Below are positions 11,653-19,985 of a DNA stretch of 64,000 nt, piece by piece; the first letter of the stretch is position 1; the number at the start of each line of letters is the position of its first letter. The stretch comes from Lachancea thermotolerans CBS 6340 (taxonomy: Eukaryota > Ascomycota > Saccharomycetes > Saccharomycetales > Saccharomycetaceae): contig NC_013080.1 of the NCBI RefSeq assembly GCF_000142805.1, forward strand, positions 806,001 to 870,000. The letters are read 5' to 3'. The notes beneath the pieces were generated by a model. It was not told the DNA's origin. It ran no database searches and was given only the letters and a program-made list of their open reading frames with translations. The position numbers were made by a program, and so were the translations under genes.

Positions 11653-13260
11653 ATGCTACCGGTATCAAGACTGTGTGTACGTAGCTCTCTACGGAAACTC
11701 GTTTTTGTGAGGTTCGTGTCCTGCACTTCATGCGGAGTCACACTACAGAACAATAATGTGCGGGGGACTGGATTTTACACTCCGCCCAAGGCACAAATTG
11801 AGCGCAAAAGACCAGTGATTGAGGACCTGAAGTATTTGCTCTTCAGTCAGGATTTACAAAGCTTGAAGTCTGAACTCAGCGCAGAAGAAAGACCTAAGAA
11901 GAATAAGCCACTGATATGCAAGCGCTGTAACGATGCGCTTCATCATAACACGTTTTCCAAAGAGGACTTCCGCCGATACTCGATGCAGGAAGTGTACCGT
12001 CATGTTCCAGCTGGTGCGGACATATACCATGTTGTGCCGCTTACAGACTTTCCTCTTCAGCTCAATTCAGCGGTTCTCAAGGATTCACGTTATAACTCAG
12101 CGCTGCTGCTCTCAAAGGGTGATCAGGTCACCCCTGACAAATCTCTGCTGCAACGTAAGGCTCCCCAGTTTTTCAAAGACATGTTGAGACTCAAAATGAA
12201 CTATAACAGCAATAAGAGCATAGCTTTTTCAGCATCTAAGGGTTGGAATATCCAGTCTGTGTACTCCGTTCTGCGCAGCAACTCATTTTTAATCGGGTGC
12301 CCTAATTCAGGAAAATCTACTCTTGTTAATGCGCTTCTGAAGAAGTTTCCTTCACTGAAGCCTTCGGAAGGCAACAATGCTTCAGAAGCAGAGATAGTCC
12401 GAGGCGCCGGCGTCTCTAACATTCCAAATATGACAAGAGATCTACAGAGTTACAACATCGGCAGCAAGGTCATAAACGATCTACCTGGCTACTCTACTAA
12501 TTACGGGAGTCCAGGCCCTGAAGATGCTTTGGATGCCAAAGTCTTGGAGAAGATTCAGAAGACACACTTGTTCAAAAAGACAAAGTTGGTTAAGCAGCGC
12601 TACACCTCATTGAAGGGCACCGACGCCGGCCGATGCTATACGGTGAGTGGCATTTTTTACCTTGTTCCGCCACCTGATACTATAAACCAAGTCGTGAATT
12701 ATATTCCTGGAAATGAGAGGCAATACAGAAACATTGACAAAGCACTTTCTGTTGTAAATAGCGAGCACGCATGTCCCGAGAAAGGACCTCTCAGACAATA
12801 CGTCGGTGTCCAAAAAGCGATGGAATCCAAAGATAACTACGTGAGACATGTTCTCCCACCTTTCCAGGGATCGATAGAGGTCGTACTTAAAGAGATTGGC
12901 TATTTCCAACTCAAGACTACAGGCAAATACAAATTCTTAGGGCTGCATGAGGTTTGGGTTCCAAAAGGCGTTGATGTTTGCATTCGCGAGCCAATTGCTC
13001 GTCTCATAGATGAAGGGTATGAGGGATACTTGAGCTCTGAGGGGAAGAAAAAGGCCATACCCGAAAAACGCGAAGTCTTCAGCGCTACATATCCAATGTC
13101 TTTCGAGGAGACTGATACACTTCAAAAAATGAAAGAAATGTTTCTAGAGCGTACAAAAAATGATGTTTTGGCACGCAAATTCATCTCCTCGAATCCTCTA
13201 AAGATAATCGGAACGGCTCAAAAAGAAGCGCCTAACTTGTATTGGTATTATAAATGGTAA
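11653..13260 (+). CDS. GEP3: Mitochondrial circularly permuted GTPase Gep3
   Basis: A 535-residue orthologue of YOR205C (GEP3/LRC5, about 556 aa), a mitochondrial GTPase of the YqeH/YlqF class linked to mitoribosome small-subunit assembly and genetically to phosphatidylethanolamine metabolism. The N-terminus is Arg/Ser-rich without acids, as in a matrix targeting signal. A zinc-finger-like pattern is present, CTSC near residue 24 and CKRCNDALHH near 90. The GTPase motifs appear in permuted order: G4-like SKGDQ (~155), G5-like SASKG (~195), then the P-loop IGCPNSGKST (~213), a G2-like NMTRD, and G3 DLPGY (~275). The C-terminal half contains the conserved KGTDAGRCYTVSGIFYL segment. The gene is separated from VPS30 by only about 100 bp, both on the plus strand. 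Confidence 0.93.
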   Translation: MLPVSRLCVRSSLRKLVFVRFVSCTSCGVTLQNNNVRGTGFYTPPKAQIERKRPVIEDLKYLLFSQDLQSLKSELSAEERPKKNKPLICKRCNDALHHNTFSKEDFRRYSMQEVYRHVPAGADIYHVVPLTDFPLQLNSAVLKDSRYNSALLLSKGDQVTPDKSLLQRKAPQFFKDMLRLKMNYNSNKSIAFSASKGWNIQSVYSVLRSNSFLIGCPNSGKSTLVNALLKKFPSLKPSEGNNASEAEIVRGAGVSNIPNMTRDLQSYNIGSKVINDLPGYSTNYGSPGPEDALDAKVLEKIQKTHLFKKTKLVKQRYTSLKGTDAGRCYTVSGIFYLVPPPDTINQVVNYIPGNERQYRNIDKALSVVNSEHACPEKGPLRQYVGVQKAMESKDNYVRHVLPPFQGSIEVVLKEIGYFQLKTTGKYKFLGLHEVWVPKGVDVCIREPIARLIDEGYEGYLSSEGKKKAIPEKREVFSATYPMSFEETDTLQKMKEMFLERTKNDVLARKFISSNPLKIIGTAQKEAPNLYWYYKW

Positions 13261-13366
13261 GTAATGTGAAATGGTGGACTGCACTCTGTAAATAGTAAAA
13301 TCATGAGTAAAAAATTTAGGGTCATAATAAGAATGAATCTATTAATTGTTTGACAAGGACTGTAAA

Positions 13367-14740
13367 ATGGGGGATGATGAGGTGCTCAAATGCCAGAACT
13401 GTCAGGTTCCACTCGAAATTGACAGCTCATTGATAGACTTGAGCCTAGCACAGCGCAGCCTGCTGATGAATACTGCTACCGAGCCGAGCGTTCCCACAGG
13501 AATCATTCCTCCAGATAGATTGAGAAGACTAGGCTCTGTAAAAAAGGGTGGCAGCTTAAACTTACAGCCTTCTGTGTTGAACAGCCTTGACTCTTACGTC
13601 TTTTTAGGTGGTGAATCAAGCACCCTACAGCAGACGCGTTGGGATGGCGAATCAGGAGATGAGGCCGACGATAGTGCCACAACGAAGACTCTATCATCTC
13701 GCGTTGGCACCTTAACCAATATTTTCAATGTGCTCTCTTCAAAAAGTAACATTGATTACCCAGTCTGTCAAGATTGTTGTGACTTACTCATTCAGAAACT
13801 CAAAGGTGAGTATGAAGAAGCGTTGAAGGAGCGCGACACTTACTCAGAATTTTTGTACAGGCTAAAAAAACAACGAGAACTTGAAAGCTATGCCACTTCC
13901 AAGCCCCATATGGTTTCAGAATCTGGTGGTGTGGACACTAAAAAAGAGCAGGAAGAACTATTAAATGAGCTTATAGAACTCGAAAAAACAGAAGCAGAGC
14001 TGGACTCGACAATAGAAGATTTGGAAAGTGAGCTACAAGCGAAAAATGACCAAGAAATAGCTGAATTGGAGGTGATGAACTCGCGTGATTTAGAAAAGCT
14101 GGAATTTATGAGCGAGCTTCAATCACTAAAAAATCAGTACGAGTCTACACTGAATAACCTTGATAAGTTGCGCAAGACTAATGTCTATAATGAGACTTTT
14201 CGGATATCTCATGACGGGCCATTTGGGACAATAAATGGAATGCGTTTAGGCGGGTTAGATGATAAGCCGATCCCTTGGCAAGAAATAAATGGTGCATTAG
14301 GGCAGGTGATACTATTGCTTGCCACAATTTGTGCGCGTCTAAAATTCAAGCTTAATGGTTATGTTTTAAGGCCTATGGGTTCTTTTTCGAAAATTGAAAA
14401 GCTTGACCCAAAGGACCAAGAGTGGCACAGTTATGACGCGTTTAGCGACGGAAGTTTTAAGCTGGGAAGGTTTTTCCATAAAGAAACCAGTTTTGATCGT
14501 GCGATGGTGTCTATTCTGGAAGTGATAAGTCAGATAACATCGAGATTGTCTATGGAAAGATCTTCCGACTCTGAAGAGATAGAGCTTCCTTATAACATGC
14601 ACGGTGATAAAATCAATGGAATGGCAGTCAAATTATGCGGTAATAAGCCAGGGCTTGAATGGACAACGGCGTGCAAGTTTGTTCTAACTAATTGTAAGTG
14701 GTTATTAGCATTCTCGTCCAGTATGATCAATGACTTTTAG
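13367..14740 (+). CDS. VPS30: Beclin-1 orthologue Vps30/Atg6
   Basis: Subunit of the phosphatidylinositol 3-kinase complexes I (autophagy) and II (vacuolar sorting), at autophagosome-forming and endosomal membranes. The first ATG in this frame is 13367, giving 457 residues (S. cerevisiae 557, mostly because of a longer N-terminal region there). The frame is open for seven codons more upstream but only from a TTG. The N-terminus has the CQNCQVPLEIDSSLIDLSL motif that matches the CQTCHLPLQ... start of the yeast protein. A long coiled coil (residues ~145-265, many EL/LE repeats) is followed by the BARA membrane-binding domain with ETFRISHDGPFGTINGMRLG, ALGQVILLLATI and the end segment ACKFVLTNCKWLLAFSS. 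In S. cerevisiae VPS30 lies beside DBP1; here it is the far edge of the inverted block. Confidence 0.95.
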   Translation: MGDDEVLKCQNCQVPLEIDSSLIDLSLAQRSLLMNTATEPSVPTGIIPPDRLRRLGSVKKGGSLNLQPSVLNSLDSYVFLGGESSTLQQTRWDGESGDEADDSATTKTLSSRVGTLTNIFNVLSSKSNIDYPVCQDCCDLLIQKLKGEYEEALKERDTYSEFLYRLKKQRELESYATSKPHMVSESGGVDTKKEQEELLNELIELEKTEAELDSTIEDLESELQAKNDQEIAELEVMNSRDLEKLEFMSELQSLKNQYESTLNNLDKLRKTNVYNETFRISHDGPFGTINGMRLGGLDDKPIPWQEINGALGQVILLLATICARLKFKLNGYVLRPMGSFSKIEKLDPKDQEWHSYDAFSDGSFKLGRFFHKETSFDRAMVSILEVISQITSRLSMERSSDSEEIELPYNMHGDKINGMAVKLCGNKPGLEWTTACKFVLTNCKWLLAFSSSMINDF

Positions 14741-14900
14741 TAAGAATTGGTTTCAACAGATAAACAGCAAGTAAGCCGCAGCACTATACTTGGGATTTCC
14801 TAGCATAGATTTTGATGTGCTGCAGCAGTATCGTACATTTCCGTTGTGAACTTTCAGGTGAAAAATCATAGGACAGGAACAAGTTAAAGCTGCCGTTTTC

Positions 14901-17504
14901 ATGACGGTTAAAACAGTTGTGTCTGACAGAAATGGAGAAGCCAACAAGCTAACGTCGCAAGCTCTGGCCCAATCCCTCAAACAGCTGGCGGGCGGCCTTC
15001 AGATTGAGGACGCCGATTTTGATGCCGTGTCGAGAAGAATACTTGATGCTGTTCCTCCAAGCGCAACACACTCGAGCGTAGTACAATTTGGCGGTGAAGT
15101 GCTGGCTGCAATGTCAACGACGCACCCCGACTTTGCGAATCTCGCTGCAAGATGGGAAATATCAGAATTGCATAAAAAATTACAAGGGCTATCTTTTACT
15201 GAGAACCTCGCGCTTCTTCAAAAGCTCAGATCATCGAGTAAGGCTCCAACAGTCAAGAGGCATAAGACCAGCACTTCACATAACGATAAAAACTTGATAT
15301 CTGCTGCTTTTTACGAGATGGCACTTCGTTACCAAACTACACTCGATGCTGCGATCCAACCCGACAGAGACTTTGATTTCTCCTATTTCGGCTGGAAAAC
15401 ACTTTCTAAGTCGTACTTGATCAAGCGAAAAAATGAAGAAACGCACGAAACTCCGCAATTTCTTTTCATGAGAGTCGCCCTTGCCATTCACGGTCCACGC
15501 GGAGATATTGACGCAGTTTTAGAGACTTACGACTTGATGTCTCGTAAGTTTTTCATTCATGCTTCACCAACTCTTTTTAACGCAGGGACGGTCAACCAGT
15601 ATTTGTCTTCCTGCTTTCTAGTGGCCATGATAGAAGATTCAATTGACGGAATTTACCGCACACTCCATAAAACGGCAATGATTTCCAAGGCATCCGGAGG
15701 AGTAGGAGTTCATGTTTCAAATGTAAGGGGGACGGGTGCCTACATATCAGGGTCAAATGGCACATCTAATGGGTTAGTACCGATGTTACGGGTATTCAAT
15801 AATACTGCCAGATACGTAGACCAAGGTGGTAACAAAAGACCTGGCGCCTTCTGTATATATCTGGAACCTTGGCACTCAGATGTCCTTGACTTTTTGCAAC
15901 TTCGCAAGAACCAAGGGAAAGAGGAACTGAGAGCCCGTGATTTGTTCCTGGCGTTATGGATACCAGATCTTTTTATGGAGCGCGTAGAACAAAATGGCAG
16001 CTGGTGCCTTTTCTCTCCAGATGAAGCACCAGGATTACAAGAATGCTTTGGTGAGGAATTCAAAAAGCTTTACGAAACATATGAGAAAACGCTAGCGCCA
16101 GCGAAGAAAATGCCAGCACAAAAGTTATGGAGCGAAATCTTACAAAGCCAAGTCGAAACAGGCGGCCCGTTTATGCTATACAAAGACTCCTGCAACAATA
16201 AGTCTAATCAGAAGAATTTAGGCACTATCAAGTCATCCAATCTGTGCTGTGAGATTGTGCAGTATAGCTCGCCAAGTGAAACTGCTGTTTGTAATCTTGC
16301 CTCCGTGGCTCTTCCGTCTTTTGTGAAGCTTCAAAGAGAACAAGCAATTTTTGATTTCGAGTCACTTCATAAAATTGTGAAAGTGCTTACCAAAAATCTG
16401 GATTCAGTGATAGATATATGCGACTATCCAGTCGAAGACGCGAAGTTCAGCAACGAGAAAAACAGGCCTATTGCTATAGGTGTACAAGGTTTAGCGGACG
16501 CCCTAATGATACTGCGCATCCCCTTTCATTCCGAAAGCGCTCGCGTCCTTAATAAGCAAATTTTCGAGACGATTTACCATGCTGCAGTGGAAACTTCTAT
16601 TGAGAGATCAAAAAAGCTAGGGCCTTACCCAAGTTTCGATAATTCGCCTGTATCAAGAGGCGAGTTTCAATTCGATCTCTGGGGTCTAAACGATGACAAT
16701 TACGAGTTTCTGTTCAGTGATTGGAAAGAAATGAGAGAGAAAGTAAAGCAGCACGGGATTAGGAATTCGCTGTTAGTTGGGCCCATGCCCACAGCCTCAA
16801 CCTCTCAAATTTTAGGCTTCACCGAATCATTTGAGCCAATGACTTCGAACATATACACGAGAAGGGTCCTCAGCGGAGAGTTCACCGTCATCAACAAATA
16901 CATGGTTGACGACTTCTGTCGACTTGGAATTTGGAACGAAAAGCTTAAAAATCGGATCATTGAGCAAAATGGGTCGATCCAAGGAATTGAGGGAATACCT
17001 AGTAACTTAAAAGAGCTTTACAGGACGGTTTGGGAAATACCACAACGTGTGATGATCGACCTATCAGCGGACCGCGGTCCATTCATTGACCAATCTCAAA
17101 GTCTTAATCTCTTTTTGAGAGAACCAACAATGGGGAAGCTCACCAGCATGCATTTCTATGGCTGGAAAAAAGGGCTTAAGACAGGAATGTACTACTTGAG
17201 AACACAGGCGGCCTCTGGCGCTATCAAATTCACAATCAACCAGGAGAATACCCTCCGCGGCGCGGTTTCTATTCGCAAGGGCCTGGAGGTCAAGCAGCTT
17301 TCAGTTTTTGGACATTATCCAAGTTCATGCAAACCCCACTTGCATATAAAAGTGGCAAAGGACAAGCGCCATGAAATGTCAAACTCGAGCGATACTTCTG
17401 ATAAATTTAGAGGTGATGACGACCATTTTGGAATTCACAACTCTCAGCAGCTTGCCTGCTCCAATGACAGAACGGATGCGAACTGTGAAAGTTGCTCAGG
17501 CTAG
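14901..17504 (+). CDS. RNR1-like: Divergent ribonucleotide reductase large subunit (class Ia R1)
   Basis: Catalytic subunit that reduces ribonucleoside diphosphates to deoxy forms. It has 867 residues (S. cerevisiae Rnr1 888, Rnr3 869). The active-site set is intact: Cys238 (in YLSSCFLVAM), Asn447, Cys449, Glu451, Cys464, the Tyr764-Tyr765 radical pair, and the C-terminal shuttle pair Cys862/Cys865 in CESCSG. The substrate-specificity loop RYVDQGGNKRPGAF is kept. The N-terminal ATP cone is degenerate: the Rnr1 start, with its KRDGRKEPVQFDKI motif, is replaced by an unrelated-looking stretch, and the position of yeast Asp57 is Val61 by an ungapped alignment back from HPDFANLAAR. S. cerevisiae has no RNR gene between VPS30 and RNY1, so this is probably an extra, fast-evolving paralogue. 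The 160-bp upstream region shows no clear MCB (ACGCGT) or Crt1 X-box. Intact catalytic residues argue against a pseudogene. Confidence 0.93.
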   Translation: MTVKTVVSDRNGEANKLTSQALAQSLKQLAGGLQIEDADFDAVSRRILDAVPPSATHSSVVQFGGEVLAAMSTTHPDFANLAARWEISELHKKLQGLSFTENLALLQKLRSSSKAPTVKRHKTSTSHNDKNLISAAFYEMALRYQTTLDAAIQPDRDFDFSYFGWKTLSKSYLIKRKNEETHETPQFLFMRVALAIHGPRGDIDAVLETYDLMSRKFFIHASPTLFNAGTVNQYLSSCFLVAMIEDSIDGIYRTLHKTAMISKASGGVGVHVSNVRGTGAYISGSNGTSNGLVPMLRVFNNTARYVDQGGNKRPGAFCIYLEPWHSDVLDFLQLRKNQGKEELRARDLFLALWIPDLFMERVEQNGSWCLFSPDEAPGLQECFGEEFKKLYETYEKTLAPAKKMPAQKLWSEILQSQVETGGPFMLYKDSCNNKSNQKNLGTIKSSNLCCEIVQYSSPSETAVCNLASVALPSFVKLQREQAIFDFESLHKIVKVLTKNLDSVIDICDYPVEDAKFSNEKNRPIAIGVQGLADALMILRIPFHSESARVLNKQIFETIYHAAVETSIERSKKLGPYPSFDNSPVSRGEFQFDLWGLNDDNYEFLFSDWKEMREKVKQHGIRNSLLVGPMPTASTSQILGFTESFEPMTSNIYTRRVLSGEFTVINKYMVDDFCRLGIWNEKLKNRIIEQNGSIQGIEGIPSNLKELYRTVWEIPQRVMIDLSADRGPFIDQSQSLNLFLREPTMGKLTSMHFYGWKKGLKTGMYYLRTQAASGAIKFTINQENTLRGAVSIRKGLEVKQLSVFGHYPSSCKPHLHIKVAKDKRHEMSNSSDTSDKFRGDDDHFGIHNSQQLACSNDRTDANCESCSG

Positions 17505-17987
17505 AAATCTTGTATATAAACCTTAATGAACTCCTAAAGGTCTGGTATGGATTTTGATTGGTCGCGTTTTATAAGGGCAGGCAGCTGGAGAAAGGCTGAC
17601 GCAAGAGAATTGAGCGCCCTCGCCGTAAAGGAATTTGGCAAAAAGATGTAAACATTCCTGTGGTCGTGCAATCATACTTTTACGCTTTAAGTAAGAGCTG
17701 CTTCCTATTTAAGCTCATAGCTGATTGTTGCCCTGAGAAACTTCACGTGCAAGATATTTATCATGTTTACGCTAATCAATTTCAACCCCTTAAAAACTTA
17801 CATATAACGGAGTTCTACGCTAGGATAAAGCTTGGAAAGGAAACGTGCTTTTTATTCGCAAGAAGGTCAGAAATTGTGGGCTAAATCAATCAATTGCACT
17901 TCCTGAAAGCAAGAGATTTGTCCAAAATAGCCACTACAATTGAGGATAGCTTGAAAGGCAAATCACCTTACTAAAATACCAACAAAG
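17505..17987. other. intergenic region between RNR-like gene and RNY1
   Basis: 483 bp. It has a small ATG-initiated frame of 34 codons at 17547-17651 (starts MDFDWSRFIRAGSW) that I do not recognise and would not call a gene without conservation. The rest is A/T-rich RNY1 promoter. It forms part of the right inversion-breakpoint interval together with the RNR gene. Confidence 0.5.
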
Positions 17988-19292
17988 ATGAGAATTCCCA
18001 TAGAAGCTTTATCCCTTGAAAGCCTGGGCCTTTTTAGCAAACTTGAGCATAACAACTTCAAGGAAAAATTTCCTTCGTGCCCCTCGGATCTGCCGCTGTC
18101 GTGTTCTAACCACACGGTGATCAATGATAGTTGTTGCTTTGAGTATCCTGGTGGCATTATGCTACAAACCCAGTTCTGGGATTATGTGCCTCCGAGAAAT
18201 ATGGATTCTGGCCGCTGGAACAGCGACCTTGAAAAGCACCTAGGTCCAAATACGTCGTTCACCAATCATGGTCTTTGGCCTGATAATTGCGACGGCAGAT
18301 ATGAGCAGTTTTGCGACTCTTCGCGCCAGATTGATGATGTTTATCATCTTCTGACCTCTGAGGAGTTTAACAAAGAAGGTATGGAAATTCAGGGCAAAGA
18401 GCTCTTGGAACAGATGGGCAAGCTTTGGAAGAGTAATACCGGAGACGACGAATCGCTGTGGATTCACGAGTTCAACAAACATGCCACTTGTATTAAAACT
18501 TTGCAGCCTAGTTGCTATGCTCGCTGGGACGGGAACGAGGAGGCAATCAGCGAAGATCACGAGAAACAAGCTGTTTTCGACTACTATAGAATCGCAATGA
18601 AACTTTATGGGGAACTTGATACATTCCAGACGCTTGAAAAGCATGGAATTGTCCCATCTGTTGGCAAGTCATATTCACGTAAACAGATAAGCGAAGCTTT
18701 GAACTCGGATTTCAAAGGGAAAGACGTTTTTTTCAAGTGTGACCGCAACAAGGCATTGAATGAAATCTGGTATTATCACCTGCTACAGGGTAGCTTGTTG
18801 GGAGAGCAATTCGAGCCAATTGACTCTTTGAGACCACGTTCAAACTGTCCCGAGGAAGGAATAAAATTTTATCCTAAAGGTCACAGACCGCATAACGGAG
18901 GGCGGCCAGGCGGCGGAAACCGCGGTCAGAGGGGAATTATACGTGTCAGTGGGTACAATGGCTTCATAATTCGTAACGGCCACTGGATGACCACCGGTAC
19001 ACCCGCTAACTTTGATCTCATCAAGGCACCTTTCGGAAACTATTATCTCAAGTCAAGGACTGGATACTGTGGGTCTGATAACAAGCATGAGGGTGTTCTT
19101 GTGTGTAACAAAGGCATTTCGAGCGCCTCTCAATTCGATTACGACGAAACAAAAGGGTTTTTGGGGCTGTCAGGAAGTTTTGCTTGGCATGCTAATGAAT
19201 ATCCAAGGGGCCGTCGGCAGGCTCAAATTTACACGGGATCCCCCGAGGACTCAAAGTACCCACTAAAATTGAAATTTGTAAAATTGCATTAA
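17988..19292 (+). CDS. RNY1: Vacuolar RNase T2, Rny1
   Basis: A 434-residue RNase T2, the same length as S. cerevisiae Rny1 (YPL123C), the vacuolar/secreted RNase that cleaves tRNA under oxidative stress and degrades RNA in autophagy. The CAS I motif is FTNHGLWPDNCDG with His94. CAS II reads LWIHEFNKHATC with His160, Glu161, Lys164 and His165 present, but the usual Gly before Thr-Cys is Ala166. Many Cys residues (for example NDSCCFEYPGG) fit the disulfide pattern. The C-terminal ~130 residues form the fungal extension (GFIIRNGHWMTTGTPANFDL). The N-terminus is only mildly hydrophobic (EALSLESLGLFSKL), similar to the yeast protein, so a classical signal peptide is not obvious. An in-frame TGA at 17952 excludes a longer N-terminus without splicing. 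Confidence 0.95.
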   Translation: MRIPIEALSLESLGLFSKLEHNNFKEKFPSCPSDLPLSCSNHTVINDSCCFEYPGGIMLQTQFWDYVPPRNMDSGRWNSDLEKHLGPNTSFTNHGLWPDNCDGRYEQFCDSSRQIDDVYHLLTSEEFNKEGMEIQGKELLEQMGKLWKSNTGDDESLWIHEFNKHATCIKTLQPSCYARWDGNEEAISEDHEKQAVFDYYRIAMKLYGELDTFQTLEKHGIVPSVGKSYSRKQISEALNSDFKGKDVFFKCDRNKALNEIWYYHLLQGSLLGEQFEPIDSLRPRSNCPEEGIKFYPKGHRPHNGGRPGGGNRGQRGIIRVSGYNGFIIRNGHWMTTGTPANFDLIKAPFGNYYLKSRTGYCGSDNKHEGVLVCNKGISSASQFDYDETKGFLGLSGSFAWHANEYPRGRRQAQIYTGSPEDSKYPLKLKFVKLH

Positions 19293-19334
19293 ATATTTAA
19301 CTGAAAGAAGTAAACGTGAAAAGGTTTTGTTACG

Positions 19335-19985
19335 CTACCAACGGCTTGTGTCGCGGGCTATTTGTAATAACTTGGTCGTAGAATCATCAAAATTGGAAAT
19401 CTGTCTATCCGGGCGATCGACGGCACCAGAGTTGAGCAGTACGCGCGTATTCTCATCGTCCGTGTATAGCGGGGTGTATTGCTGTCTTAAACGTCTGGAA
19501 ATTCCCTCATCTACGAGCTGAGGTTCAGGGGACCTGGAGTTGCCTTGAGACTCTAGACGGGTAATGTAACGTTCCAGCATGCTGACACGGTTTTCGAGTG
19601 CCGAGTTTCGGATCACCTGGGCATCAAGCCCGCGTGTCAGTTCGTCTATAACTCGCTGCTGGCTGTAAAGCATTGATCGGAGGTTTTCAATGTCACTGCG
19701 TGCAGCCGTCGGTATCGGCACCTGAGGTGGCCTGTTCATGAACCTATCGGGCTGCAAGCCTTCTCGAAGCTGCTGTCGCAGCTTGTCATCGTCTGCCCTT
19801 TCTTTGGATCCGTTGATTGGAGGCGTCGGGATCTGTTGGAGCGGCCTTGTCCGAGCCCTGGTAGGACTCGTAACGAGCAGGTTTTGGAGATTCTTCTTAG
19901 AGGCGAGATACTCGCGCCTTATATTCTGCAGGGTGTCATCTGTTTCTGGATTGCTGAGGAATGCGCTCAAACCAGGCTGGCTCAT
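19335..19985 (-). CDS. SPC29: Spindle pole body central plaque protein Spc29
   Basis: A 216-residue protein (S. cerevisiae Spc29 253 aa, YPL124W). Spc29 binds Spc42 and Spc110 in the spindle pole body and is needed for its duplication. The sequence is fast-evolving: an N-terminal DDTLQNIRREYLASKKNLQN segment resembles the yeast DDTLNRVRKEHEEALKKL start, followed by a Pro/Arg-rich disordered region and a coiled coil at residues ~100-140 (IENLRSMLYSQQRVIDELT, ENRVSMLERYITRLE). The name leans on position: it converges on RNY1 exactly as SPC29 does in S. cerevisiae, with only 42 bp between the stops. It is therefore well supported by context and only moderately by sequence. Confidence 0.82.
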   Translation of the reverse strand: MSQPGLSAFLSNPETDDTLQNIRREYLASKKNLQNLLVTSPTRARTRPLQQIPTPPINGSKERADDDKLRQQLREGLQPDRFMNRPPQVPIPTAARSDIENLRSMLYSQQRVIDELTRGLDAQVIRNSALENRVSMLERYITRLESQGNSRSPEPQLVDEGISRRLRQQYTPLYTDDENTRVLLNSGAVDRPDRQISNFDDSTTKLLQIARDTSRW

